From NCBI RefSeq assembly GCF_018446385.1, contig NC_055990.1, positions 27,675,891-27,739,890 of the forward strand: a DNA stretch of 64,000 nucleotides. Direction: 5' to 3'. Source of the stretch: Zingiber officinale. Its lineage: Eukaryota; Streptophyta; Magnoliopsida; Zingiberales; Zingiberaceae. The notes beneath the pieces were generated by a model, which was not told the DNA's origin, made no database searches, and saw nothing but the letters and a program-made list of their open reading frames with translations. Below are positions 1 through 11,136 of this stretch, in pieces. A program made the position numbers and the translations under genes. The stretch's first letter is position 1; each line of letters begins with the position of its first letter.

Positions 1-287
1 TAAGAAAATAAAAAGTCAGATATGCAAGCACAAATTACATTTCAGATTTTTCTCTTTTCCAGTTTAGATGACTTGCCCTTGTTCCTCTCTTCTTTTCTGG
101 CTAGCTGATCAAAATAGGGGCAGATAATCATCATTTCCTTAAACATGATAGGAATACATAGCTCAAGTCTTCAAAATTTGATTCCTCATCGCTCCAAATT
201 GGATACCTTTCACACAGTTGCATTCCCTACTTTGTGCAGGAGAGGAAGGGGAGTAGCAAAGCATGCTGGAGAACTCAACATAGTTTT

Positions 288-720
288 ACACAGCTCATGA
301 CCAAATGAACATCTGATTTCCTTATAACCTTTTTATATGCCTGATCAGGATTTCATGCTCAACTACACTGGCATGACATACAACAGCAATCTTCAATTCC
401 ATCAAGTTCAGCATGGCCAATTCTATATCGTAAGCATATTGATATATCGTAATGTATCATTGTTTGTGTTTTCCTATTTTGCCGTGAGAAACTTGTAGAC
501 TTGTGATATTATACCTTACTGGATTTTGTGAACACAAATATTATTGTATTTTACAATGAAAAGAGAAACTTGTAGACTTGTTTCACCTACGCAAGAAACA
601 AAAAGACCCTCAAGATCGGTTCGTTTCTCTTAGCCAAACAAGGGAAAATGATTCATCTTTCTTCTTATTTTTTTTATCTATGCAAATTATTGTCCATGAA
701 ATTGATTAAAAAGTTACATG
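288..720. repeat. Copy 1 of a dispersed duplication (partner 5947-6115)
   Basis: The stretch beginning ttttacacagctcatgacca and the stretch ending near ttgtccatgaaattgatt both recur at 5950-6115. There they sit next to each other, whereas here about 290 bases lie between them. The second copy therefore looks like a deletion derivative, or this copy took an insertion. It directly precedes the S-domain kinase relic. Confidence 0.7.
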
Positions 721-985
721 TGCCTGATCCCAACCTCAAGACTAGATTTGTGATTGATTCTGCATCCAGCAAGATGCTCAGTTCGACGCGGATGGAGAAT
801 ACATAATCATGGATGTTCTTCTAGACTATGGCAAGTTTAGCTGTTCGGTGTATGCAAGCTGCGGACCTTTCTGTAACTGCAATGATATGAGCAGCCCTTC
901 TTGCAGTTGTGCCAGGGGTTACAGAGTGAGCTCCCAGACTGAGTGGGACCTTTCTTACTGTGATATTCACTACCATTCATAACAA
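715..985 (+). pseudogene. S-domain (G-type lectin) receptor kinase fragment
   Basis: A stretch near 821-975 translates to a cysteine-rich segment with the pattern CSVYASCGPF, then CNCND, then CSCARGY and a TEW motif. This is the EGF-like/S-locus glycoprotein signature of G-type lectin S-receptor-like kinases, which are plasma-membrane receptors; it most resembles the At2g19130 type. Only this part of the ectodomain is present. No lectin domain in front and no transmembrane or kinase domain behind was found. The reading frame shifts upstream near 780, and there is no start codon or following exon. I read it as a truncated pseudogene fragment; the family call is fairly safe, the exact subfamily is not. 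Confidence 0.6.
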
Positions 986-1384
986 GAACTGGAATGTGGC
1001 CAAATCCTAGTTCTTTATGATTGAAATGCTCAACGGAAGTTTGAAGAACCAGGAGGAGATGTTACTATGACAAATAAATCTTTCCTTTGAGTCTAATACA
1101 ATACCATTTATCACTAAAACCCTAAAAAAAAGGGACCAAATTTCAAACCTCCAAGATTGGAAATTATTCACTAAATGCACACTAACATTATTTTTTCAAA
1201 AGAAAAAAAAACCCATAGCACTAGAAGAAACTTCATGCAAGGAAAGGAAAATGACTAGAGCACAAAGCAAAATGAAGCAAAGCTATGATTGCAATCTTGA
1301 TTGATCTTGGATAAACCTTTGGAATTATTATTTGGCACTTTGGATTAGTCTAATATGGTGTTGTTTGTACATGTAGAATCACTT

Positions 1385-2720
1385 GTATGTCGAGATGCAG
1401 AGTTGAAGATTTCCTGTGAATGAGCTTGGCAATGACTTTGCAAACTCGCATAAACCTCTCGGTCATTAAAGCCATTGTATGAGACATTGATATATGTTTG
1501 TAGTAAGGCTACATTCAAGTATCACAATGAACCCAATGATGACGGAATGTTGCCTCCCAACTTGTTTATTCCAAAATGAACATCAATCAATCAATTTAAC
1601 TTGTATAAGAAATCTAGAACTCCTCCACTAAATTGATTCTGTTGCAGTATCAATCGAGAGAGACCAGATAAGTTTCCAAGGTGTGCCGGTATTGTTCTAT
1701 CATTGAATCCCAATTCTAATGCAAATAACTGTGACATTTTGATAATTCAAAAGGCAATGGACTGTACAAATTATTGTTGGACACATTCAAACGTTGAAGG
1801 TTGGCTAGGTTTCCTATTTATCGAGGTATTAGTCCATCAAAAGCTTATTCACTGACAAATTTATATCAGTGTGATTCACAATGTTCTCTACCGTTTGAGG
1901 AATTTGTCCAATGAGTTTGTTAAAACTTAAATTAGTACATGACAAATTTGAAATCATAAGAAAGTCTGGAATTGAGTCACTAAGATTATTTTGTCGAAGA
2001 GTCAACCTCTACAAACTCGAGCAATTTTTATTATAGTAAAAGATGATTACACTCATCCCAGGTGCTCCTCACAGCTCGTCTCTAGGTTATGTCAAGGGAA
2101 ATAAATCACAAGGTCAGCTTATAGTCGACTGTCAAATTGACTAGGAGATGGGAAAAAAAATTTTCTCGAGGACATGCGACCATTGAGAAGAGCAATTTCC
2201 AACTCTTAAAGGTATTGTCCCATTAAGCATATTATTTCCCAATAATAAAAGTACCAATTGATTTCTAAAATCGATATGAGGAGGGATGGTGCCAACAAGA
2301 CTGTTATTTGTAAAATCAACTTCCAGTTAAGTTGAGAAACGATCCTTGTAAATTGATTATAAAAGACGTAAATATTAGTCAAACTTTTCAACTCACATAT
2401 GCCCACATGTAGTTGTCAAGAGAAGTTATATATATATATATTTGTCAAATTGGGATACTCCAAATTTCAATTGAAAACTCTCCATCAAATTATAACTAAA
2501 AAGTGAAAGGCATTCTGGATTTTTCAAATTCTCTTGGAACAATCCCTTCTAATTGATTCTCGGACAAGTATAACGAAGTTAAGGATCGACATTGGCCAAT
2601 CTCAAGGGAATCAACCCTGATAAAGAGTTACTAGATAAGTAAAGATTCTCAAGCTTTGTCAACAAGCCAAGTTGACAGTATTCTTCCAGAGAAGTGATTG
2701 TCACATGTAAAAAAATTCTT
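1385..2720 (-). pseudogene. Leucine-rich-repeat receptor-like protein relic
   Basis: The reverse strand contains many LRR units in different frames, for example LTKLENLYLSSNSLSGLIP near 2600-2680, an NKLIGQIPQ-type unit near 1890-1920, and a unit with LQRLNVSNNNL near 1780-1810. The longest open stretch (2206-2406) carries only part of two repeats. The spacing fits extracellular LRRs of plant receptor-like proteins or kinases. Frameshifts and stops interrupt it throughout, and no signal peptide, transmembrane segment or kinase domain is visible. It is a decayed copy; ligand and pathway cannot be inferred. Confidence 0.7.
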
Positions 2721-3255
2721 TAAATTAGTGTAATTATCCAATACCATTGAAAGTTCACCGTCAAATTAGTTATAGGACAAAACTATTGAATAAGTGCGAA
2801 TGGAGAAGAGGAGGAAGAGAAGAAACTCTATTGTGCATGAGACTTTAGTCCCATATTGGGAGTTTCTTGATATCTTTGTTGGTTTATATTGATTCACATA
2901 CATTGAAGATGTGAACAAATGCATGGGGAGAGACTCTCTCACGCACGCGTGGGTGCGCAGGGGGGTGCAAATCTAGGGCTTGGATTGTAGTGAATCAAGT
3001 TGACTTGTGTGCGAGCTCTTTCATTATCTTATTTATAATTGATATGCACGAAAACTTCAATGTTTTTTTACAAATTTTTTGAATTCTTCAAATGTAGAAG
3101 AAAATACATCTTCTCAAAATATCTGCATTCCTCCAAACCATGATGCCCAATATCCTTAATTTTTCTCTCACATGAAATACCGTCCAAATTTTCAAAATAT
3201 TTAATATATTCCACAAGGTCTTCCAAATTTCTCAAATTTACAAAGTTCTTAAAAT
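2721..3255. other. Intergenic, possible LTR fragment
   Basis: No gene is recognisable here. The part around 2835-2990, with a tttagtcccatattggg motif and a GC-rich cacgcacgcgtgggtgcgc patch, resembles the start of some Copia-type LTRs, but no matching second end was found. An open frame on the minus strand at 3068-3325 has no recognisable similarity. Confidence 0.3.
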
Positions 3256-4180
3256 TTGTTGCTCCCCCTTCAAAGTAACGTCGTCCCAGCTCCATTTGGT
3301 ATATATTCACACCCATATTGGTCAACCTTGAGTAACCAATTTAGGATGCCTTCTATGCCTTTCGTATTTTCACCTCCTCAACCACCAATCATGTTTTCGA
3401 ATGAAGCAAGAAGGACTACTATCGACCCATCTATCAACGACAAAGAACCTCTAACACCATCGTCTATTCCAACATCTTAGTGGTCACCACACTCATTACA
3501 AGAAGAGCGTGAAGTTGAACTGGAGAAAGATGATTCGAAATAAAGATTTTGGTCTCTTGATAAGACATGGTCCTTGCCAAGTTATGGACAACTATCAACA
3601 CCAACACAGTCATTGGTAATGACTAGAAGGATCAAGTTTTTTTAAAAAAGTATAACTGATTACTACAACAAGTATCAGCCTATTGGAACTTTAAAGAGAA
3701 ACTATCAGGTGCTAAAATCACTTTACTATAAGTTTGCACTGATGGTAAATAAATTTTCTGCTACCCATAATAATTTGTATACTCATCGTCAATGTAGATG
3801 GAGTGACAAGAATGTGTTGGAGAACACACTAATTATGTGGAAAGCCAACAATAAAAATAAGGATTTCAAGTATATGCATATGTGGAGGGTTCTCAAAGAC
3901 TATGAGAAATATACTTCACAATCAATTGTGTTGATGTGGATGACTCTGAAGCCCACATTATCCATAGGGCAAAAGGTAGTGAAGAGGAAGGGCAAATCCA
4001 AAGTCAGAGAGTGACACATAATGGAACAAATTCTCAATAAAGAATGACAAGATATTAAAGAATATCAAATGGAAAAAATGTCGTTGCGAAAAGTTGAGAT
4101 CTTTCATAAGGATTATGAAATTCTTATTAAGGATACTAGTGAGATGACACCAGGACAACGGACAACTTCGGATACATGAG
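3256..4180 (+). pseudogene. Harbinger-associated Myb/NAM-like protein relic
   Basis: Two open pieces (3256-3480 and 3709-4014) plus the stretch up to about 4175 together give the layout of the plant family annotated as 'glutathione S-transferase T3-like' or 'NAM-associated C-terminal domain' proteins. In order there is a proline-rich N-terminus, a trihelix-like segment with YYNKYQPIGTLKRNYQVLKS, a DFKYMHMWRVLKDYEKY motif, a basic KRKGKSK stretch, and a tail with DTSEMTPGQR. These proteins are typically partners of PIF/Harbinger transposases or domesticated copies. Stops after 3480, around 3643-3660 and at 4012 break the frame. No transposase ORF is nearby. Family call fairly safe; it is not functional as read. 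Confidence 0.65.
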
Positions 4181-5512
4181 AAAATGATTGAAAAAATTAA
4201 ACAGAAACTGTGTTTAAATTTATTTTTAGATATTATTGTAATTTATGTGTAGATGTGTTTAAGTTTATTTTTAGATATTATTATAATTTATGTGTTTTTA
4301 TTTGATGTATGGTAATATTTATGTATTTTTTTAATTATTAATGTTATTCCGAGTTTAGCATAGATTTAAATTTTATAAAAATTTAACTATATATAAGGTA
4401 AAATATGAAGGACAGATAAAAAAATATATAATGAAAAAATGTGGGACTCACGAAGAAGTTGTTGAGAGGTTTTTGATAGTGAACATATATATAGGGATTT
4501 TTTTTTTCTTTTGACATGGTGTTGACATGGTATTAAAGGAGCTCTTTGAGGGTGTCTATGACTTTGGATGCTCTTAGTTTCTACCGTGAAAGAAAGTACT
4601 ATCGTACAACAAATCGACACGAGCACAGTGGCAAGGGGTTGAATCTTAGTGAAGTCGAGAAAAATATCCTTTCCTTAGTGACCAACTATAGTTTCCTGAT
4701 TTACCTCCTTTGTGGGGCTGGCCGTGTGGGTTGCTGGGACGAAATTTAGAAATAAATATTTTAAACAAATAAAATATAATAACTTATAGAATTATAATTA
4801 ATTGTATATTTATTACTAAATATAATACATTAATTACCAAATTTTAATTAAATCTAAATTTTAATTATTACCAATCTTAATCATTTTTAATTTATTTCTA
4901 TTTATTATCAATCTTAAAATGTTAATTTTAAATATTTTCCAATCTTAAAAAATTCTTAATTTTTTCCCCTTTTAGTGTGTATGATCCAATCTATTTTTTT
5001 CTTAAGTTTTTATTTTTTTATTATTTTTCCTATTATATTTTTGCCTTCGTTAAAAAAAAATCATACTAAACGGACTGATATTAACATCAATTTAAATGTA
5101 ATGTAAGCTACAGTCAATATTTATTGAAATTTCAAAATAATTTAATACCAAATTAATACAATATAAATTAATTTATAAAATATAATTATATTATACAAAA
5201 TTATATTTTTATAATTTGTATTATACGTATTATGAAATAATAAAAATAAAATAAACGTGGACAAAGAAAGAAATTTCAAGGAAGTATTTCTTAGAAAATA
5301 CATTTATTCGACTTGTTGCCATACCCGATTAAGGCCATTTCGACCAACTTAGAATGGAAACCGGCTAAAGGAGATTTTTAAATCTTGTTCTGTTCTTTTA
5401 GGTTTTACATAAGAAAATTTCTCACTTTGCTTTTATGAACCTCCTCAATGTAAATGTTAGAACTTGTTACTAATCCTCTAGTCTAATTCACTATAATTCA
5501 TATCAAGGACTA
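4181..5512. other. AT-rich intergenic stretch
   Basis: Mostly AT-rich and low complexity, particularly 4750-5280. Open frames around 4387-4749 have no recognisable domain. I see no gene, tRNA or clear transposon end here. Confidence 0.6.
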
Positions 5513-5815
5513 TGATCCTGTCCGAAAGTCGAAGAGATAGAAAGTTAGGGATATGACGCTCACGCTGACCTCCTGTGAATTCCGCGTGGACCTATAATAC
5601 AGATTACGTCAGTACCGAGTCAGGAAAAGGGTTCTGACGCTCAAGTTAGTCACCGACTCAGATTTTGCACATGTGATACATGTTCCTTCTATTTTTCCAA
5701 GTAAAACCCTTCGCATGGCAATACCCATGTTATCCGCTTGACCTTTCATAAGTGGGCACATAATGAAACGACCATAATAAAGATGATTATTATCTATTCT
5801 TGACATAACTTATAA
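5513..5815 (-). mobile_element. Old LTR fragment, same family as 63560-64000
   Basis: It begins with tgatcctgtccga and contains the stretch tgacgctcaagttag. Both features and their order recur in the GC-richer copy at 63560-63720. By analogy with that copy, where a TATA box reads on the minus strand, this is the 3' end of an LTR on the minus strand. No coding part or partner LTR is present, so it is a remnant. Confidence 0.5.
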
Positions 5816-5946
5816 AAGACAGAGTAAATTTAAGTTTTCACGACTACTCTTAAATTATAAGTCTCAATCTTCATTTCTATAATGGTTCAAACTTTCTTAT
5901 TGAGCTTTTTTTGATTTTACAGAACTCTCACGGACCTTACATTAGA

Positions 5947-6115
5947 ATGCCCTAAAACAGTTTTACACAACTCATGACCAAAGGAACACTTGATTTCTTC
6001 ACAACCTTTTTATATACCATTGATCAGGATTTCTTTCTTTCTTTTTTTTAATCTACGCAAGTTATTGTCCATGAAATTGATTAAAAAGTTTACAAGAACA
6101 ATTGTGCCTGAAAAA
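5947..6115. repeat. Copy 2 of a dispersed duplication (partner 288-720)
   Basis: Matches both edges of the 288-720 segment but lacks its centre. It lies directly downstream of the NPH3 stop codon and may contribute to that gene's 3' untranslated region. Confidence 0.7.
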
Positions 6116-6173
6116 AAGTGGTGCAAAGAGAGTACACTTACATTTTACCTCCTGAGATAGCTTCGAGAGCACA

Positions 6174-9100
6174 TCAACAATTGGCTTCTTTCCTCGGCTT
6201 GGGCTTCATCCTAGCGAAGATGCTCCATGCAGCAGCCTTTGGCTTCCCGAGCTTCTCGATCTCCTTCTTCATGCCCAGGCATTCCTTCTCGAGGTCGATG
6301 ATCCGCTGCCTCACGTCGACATTCCGCTCGCTCTCCCTTCGTTGCGCGTCGACGACCTCCGCTCGGGTTGCGCGGCTGGTGGTCTTTTGCAGCAAAAGGC
6401 TGGCCTGGGTTACACGGGCGGCGTTGGGGGGATTCTCCAGGTTGTCGGAGACGAAGAACCAGCTCGCGACCGAGGTTCGAAGGCGGAGCTGCTCGAAGAA
6501 TAGCACTTGAACGATGACCCGGAGGGGGAGCCTCTCGTTCTGCGCGGCGTGGGTGCAGGCTTCCAGGGAGAGCTTTTGGCAGTTCATGAGCCGGCAGAGC
6601 TGCTCCTTCTCCGCCTCCGTGAGCCAAGGGTGCGACTGAAATGGGAGCCAAGATGTGAATTAGCAATCAGGGGATTGAAATTGGTGCGAAGTGAACTTTT
6701 TGGCTTTTACCTTGAGGTATATGTCGACGGCCCGATAGATGCCGTCGTCGAGAGGCCGGCCGTAGTCCGGCACGGCGGCCGTGAGTGCCATGAACTTGGG
6801 AGGCTTCAGATTCACGTCCGTAGACACCTCCGCCAAGTAACCGTCCACCAGCTTCGCCACTGCCGTCAGCGGCGTTAACGCCGGCGACGACGCCCCCGGC
6901 ACCAGCTGCGCTTCGTCCACCACCCCCGACGACGCGACCGCCGGCGACTGGTCGATCTGCATAAAGTGGTCCAGAATCCTCTGCACGCAGTCGATGTCGT
7001 AGAGCGTCTCCACCGAATACCCCAAATTGGGGATCAGGATGTCCTCCAGAGTCGCCTCGTCCAGCTGCGACCCGATCCGCCGCTCTAGGTTTTCGCGGCA
7101 CGAAGCGCTCGCCCGCAGGATCATGGCGGTGCGGAGCATGTTGAGGAGGAAGGTTGAGGTCGTCACGCCCTTGCGCATCGGGAGGAGATCCACGATCTCT
7201 TCGATGAACACCCTCTGGTCGCTCTCCGACGGCGCCGAGACCGGCTCGCCCTGGGCGGAGACGGCGCGGAAGCTCAGGTTGCGGCTGAGCCCCGGGAGGA
7301 ACCTCTTGGCGTAGAACATTAGGGCTCCGGCTATGCTCTCCGGCTTCATCCCCTTCGCCTCCATCGCCAAGATGAGTCTTTTAAAAAGGGGCAAGCTGAG
7401 AAACAACACGTCTTCGTACCACCAGTCGGAGATCGACGCCGAGCTGGATGTCTTCGCCGGGACGATCCCGTTCCACGCCGGGACGCCCTCGTCCGGGCTC
7501 TTTGCGGCCGCCGGACATCCGAAGACGGTTGAATCCGCGCAAGCTTTGGAGGCGAGGGAGTTGATGCATCTGGAGACGATCTGAAGGTCCTCGGCTTGGG
7601 GGAGGACGCTCTCGCAGGCCTCGAGCGCCTTGGTGGAGTCCTTCCAGCTGGCGAAGATCTGGTCGAGAAATTTCTCGGTCTGGAAGATGAGGGTTTCGCC
7701 GGAGGCCCATGCAGAGGTGCTCGGCGGCGCAGCGGAGGGAGACGACGTTGAGGGCGTTGAGCTCGATTCGGACGTCGTAGCAGAACTTGGCAACGAGCTC
7801 GAAGGCCTTGGCGCCTCCGGGGATGTCGTGCAGCTGGAGGATGCAGGAGGAGTCCTTGCCTTCGCTGCCGCCGCCGCCGCCGCGGAACTCGCTGATTGCT
7901 TTCCTGAGGAGGCCGCTCCGGTTGAGTAGTGGAAACTGCACTAATTTGCTGGGTAAATTCCTTAACATAGCCGCATCAAATTTATATGTTTATCACCAAA
8001 CTCTTTTTTTAATTAATAGTTAATAATTTTTAAAAGATAAAATAAATACTTCAATCTCGTATTTTTACATTCAAGAAAAAAAAATGTTAAAAACATTGGG
8101 AAAAAACTCAAAATAGTGCCCCAAATTAGCAAAACATTATATTATATAGGAGTCCCTTTCTCTTAAAAGAAAGTAAAAATTCAAATGAGCTCTCCTCTCA
8201 GGGCATCTACAATAATATTGAGAACGTGTTTAGCTCGGGATTATTTTTGATAATCTTAATTATTTATCTAAGATTATCAATGAAAATTTTATTTGATTTA
8301 AGTAATCGATGATTCTCAGGTAATGTTTCATGCCCAACATGTCAGCAAAAGAGGCATGCAACCCGGAATCGAAAAACTGAGGTTTTTTTATGCCGGATTA
8401 ATGAATTTTTTTTACATAAAATATCCTCGAATAAGAGAAAAATGTGATAAAAAAGTAAAGAAAAAATAAAACAAATAAAAAATATAATAAAATAAAATAA
8501 AAAACTTTTTAAAAATAAAAAATTGTAAAAAAACATTAAAAATTAAAAAAATAGGAAAAAAACATTAAAAAAATTAAAAAAAATAAAAAAAATGGAAAAA
8601 AAATAAAAAAACATAGAAAATAGAAAAAAAACGTAAAAAAATTTAAAAAAATAAAAAACGTAAAAAATAATAAAAACAAAAACTAGAAAAAATATATAAA
8701 AAAAAATAAAAAAACATAAATTTTTTTTAAAAAAATATTTTTTAAAAAAAATTTAAAAATTTAAAAATTAAAAGAAATTAAAAAATTAAAAAAAACGTAG
8801 AGTTTAAATAATAATAATAATATATATGGTTAGTTTTGTAATTAAGGGTAATATAGTAAAATATTAAACTAGATTATTTATTAAAACCTTCAAACAAATA
8901 AGTTTTTATTGCATTACCTAAGTTGAACCAAATAATAATTGATTAAGATTATATATGATAACTTGAACCAAACGCACCATGAATATTTCTTCCAAATATT
9001 TGTGGTCCCCATGTTCACATCATCACTCAAATATCTCACTCCTCAAATATCTCAAATCTCACAATCAAATATCCCTTTAATCAAATATTTATAGGTCACA

Positions 9101-10533
9101 CCTACCAAATATCTTACTCTCAAATTTCTCAAATTATATAATACAATATCTCAAAAAAGATAATCATTGCCCTTTATGGGGCCCACTTACATGCCACTTA
9201 GAATGAAATCATCTGGCATAAAGTTATGTTCAATGATTTTTATTCATCTCTCAATTATCCTCTACAATAAGAAATATTTGAGAGAAAAAATATTTAAAGA
9301 AATATCTCCTTCAAATATCTCTATTAGAGATGCCCTCATAATTTTATCTTAAACATACTATTTAGCATTATTGTAAAAGATAACAGGTACTTTTACCACG
9401 TGTGAAAGTTACCGGCTACAGCTGGTAGAAGTTGACCAGTAATAATTATATGGTGTAAAACTACCTTCTAAGCACTAACTTTTATAAGTTTGATGATCAT
9501 TAAAATATATTCATTTAAAATATAATAAGTATTATAAAATACTCATCATTTAGTTTACAAATTGAAATATTATTTTAATTAAAATTACCATTCAGAAAAG
9601 TAAAAATAAAATAAAATAAAATCATCATTGTAAAGCTAACAAGTAACTTTTGTACATTATAAAACCTTTTCTATAAAATTGATCGTGATCATAATATTAA
9701 TTTGAAATGCAATAAATATCATTAAGTTTCAATCATTTATTTTACTCATTAAAATATTATTTTAATCAAATTATCATTCAAAAAATAAAATCAAAATGAT
9801 ATAAAATTACTGTTGTAGTAAAAGTAAGTTGCTAGTTTCTATATGTGTAGATATTAACTTCTAGCTTTCACAATTATAGAAGCTAGTTGTTAATTTCTAC
9901 ATAATTGATCAAATAATGTAATATAGAAGTTAATTGTTAATTTTTACAAATTGTAAAAATTAGTTGCTAGTTTTATGACTAAATGATTAGGTAATAAAAG
10001 TATTTTAGATAGATCACTTTAAGGGGGGGCATTCATATGATTTTAATCAGAAATAAGGTAAAAACATAAATAATGGATGCCCATTTTATATTTACCCAAA
10101 AATATTTTGGCATTAATAAAATTTTAAAATAATATTTTTGTAAATTCAGATCATTAAAAACAAATTATAATACCTTGTGGAGATAGAAAGTCATCTCCCC
10201 TACTTCTATCACAACATCACTTGAAAGCTCATTTAAACATTTCCTGCCAAATTAAAACAAAAACAACAACATTAATTTCATTTTCAGCTATAAAAAATGC
10301 CAAAAAATAATGAAGTAAAAAAAACTTATATATATATATATGGTTGATATTACACTTAAATGCTATTTTGGATGAAATAAACAGATCTTAATAATGAAAT
10401 ATTTTCAACAGCAGATTTAATTGCTGAAAGAAAAAGGGGGGAACCAATAGAGATGTGAAATTAATAAAACTCACCATGTTTGGCCTTCAAGCTGGAAAGT
10501 CTCAGGTTTGCTGCCTATCGTCATGGAAGCCAT
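6174..10533 (-). CDS. NPH3/RPT2-like BTB protein gene, four exons, frameshift in exon 3
   Basis: I assemble exon 1 (10533-10475, starts [14 protein letters not shown]), exon 2 (10243-10174, [17 protein letters not shown]), exon 3 (7935-6711) and exon 4 (6635-6174). All junctions are GT-AG and stay in phase. Together they give the BTB/POZ domain, the NPH3 domain (including [16 protein letters not shown], and the typical [20 protein letters not shown] stretch across the last junction) and a C-terminal coiled coil, about 605 residues, normal for the family. Family members are plasma-membrane-associated adaptors for CUL3 ubiquitin ligases in phototropin or auxin-transport signalling. Around 7711, just after the BTB core (HLCM), the frame shifts; compared with the family about five bases appear lost. 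The gene is either a recent pseudogene or carries a sequence error. An in-frame ATG upstream at 10710 would add a hydrophobic leader, but the family start favours 10533. Which NPH3 subgroup is unresolved. Confidence 0.85.
8201..9335. mobile_element. Outer MITE (Tourist/Harbinger-like) in NPH3 intron 2
   Basis: Ends are gggcatctacaataat on the left and the inverse gggcatctctaatagag on the right, flanked on both sides by tca (8198-8200 and 9336-9338), a 3-bp target duplication as in PIF/Harbinger elements. The interior, rich in caaatatctc motifs, lies mainly at 8976-9335 because a second element interrupts it near the left end. No coding capacity. Confidence 0.6.
8226..8975. mobile_element. Inner MITE nested in the outer MITE
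   Basis: The left end gtgtttagctcgggatta and the inverse of the right end gcgtttggttcaagtta form an imperfect terminal inverted repeat, and both continue into a matching ataatcttaat stretch. The centre (about 8400-8800) is extremely A-rich on the plus strand, almost a simple repeat. Target duplication is unclear (aac versus acc). Non-coding. Confidence 0.55.
9485..9845. repeat. Diverged tandem duplication of about 170-190 bp
   Basis: The segment from about 9490 to 9655 (aaatattattttaattaaaa, then accattcagaaaag) is repeated in diverged form at about 9680-9840. It lies in NPH3 intron 2, downstream of the MITE pair, and may itself be part of a further AT-rich MITE. Confidence 0.45.
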
Positions 10534-11136
10534 AGTCTCTTGATTAGCTAACGTAGAAGAAGACGACTCTGTTCCTGCTGTAGCTGCTGTCGTCCATGCT
10601 AGAGAAAAGAAAGAAAGACAGAGAAATAGATTGCAGAGGAGGAATCCTAATTTGCAAGTTTTTGGATCTGAGTCCGAGTATTGAGGTGGAGCTGACACCA
10701 AATTATTCAATAATTTTATTTTATTTTATTTTGGAACATTTCAACTAATTATAGCTTTGGTGCTCATTTTTCACTAGATTATGCTTGGCTTAGAGATAGA
10801 TTTGTTTCAAAGTATAAGAATTATTAGTAAGAACAATTAAATTATTTTTAGAACATTTGGTTGATAAACTTGAGATTTCTGAAGTCGTAATTTCACGTAA
10901 ATTTATAATTTGATCACGCGACTACATCTATATTAATATTGTTTTTCTCTTTTACCGTAAAAAAACAGTTGTTGATCCAAAAGAACTTTGTAGATTTTCT
11001 ATATAAAAAAAAATACTCAGAGAATACCATAAAATAATAATTATTTGACACAAATCTATATAAGTGGCAAAAAAACTGGCTACAAATCCACAATTCATGC
11101 ACTCAAAACAACAAACTAAGAATATATAAGATTGAG

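Noticed and set aside
4546..4749. Possible Harbinger right end (gggtgtctatgactttggat followed by gctctta) behind the relic at 3256-4180
   Set aside because: A matching left inverted end could not be found, so I do not claim a complete element.
6118..7968. Long open frames on both strands over the NPH3 exons
   Set aside because: They are shadows of the GC-rich NPH3 exons; only the minus-strand frames continue across the splice sites and show the family motifs.
8400..8810. A-rich stretch as a possible retrogene poly(A) tail
   Set aside because: It lies in the centre of the inner MITE, between its inverted ends, with no coding sequence in front of it.
10534..10710. Upstream ATG giving the NPH3 protein a hydrophobic leader
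   Set aside because: NPH3 proteins start close to the GSKPETF-like motif and have no signal peptide; the extension is more likely 5' untranslated sequence read in frame.
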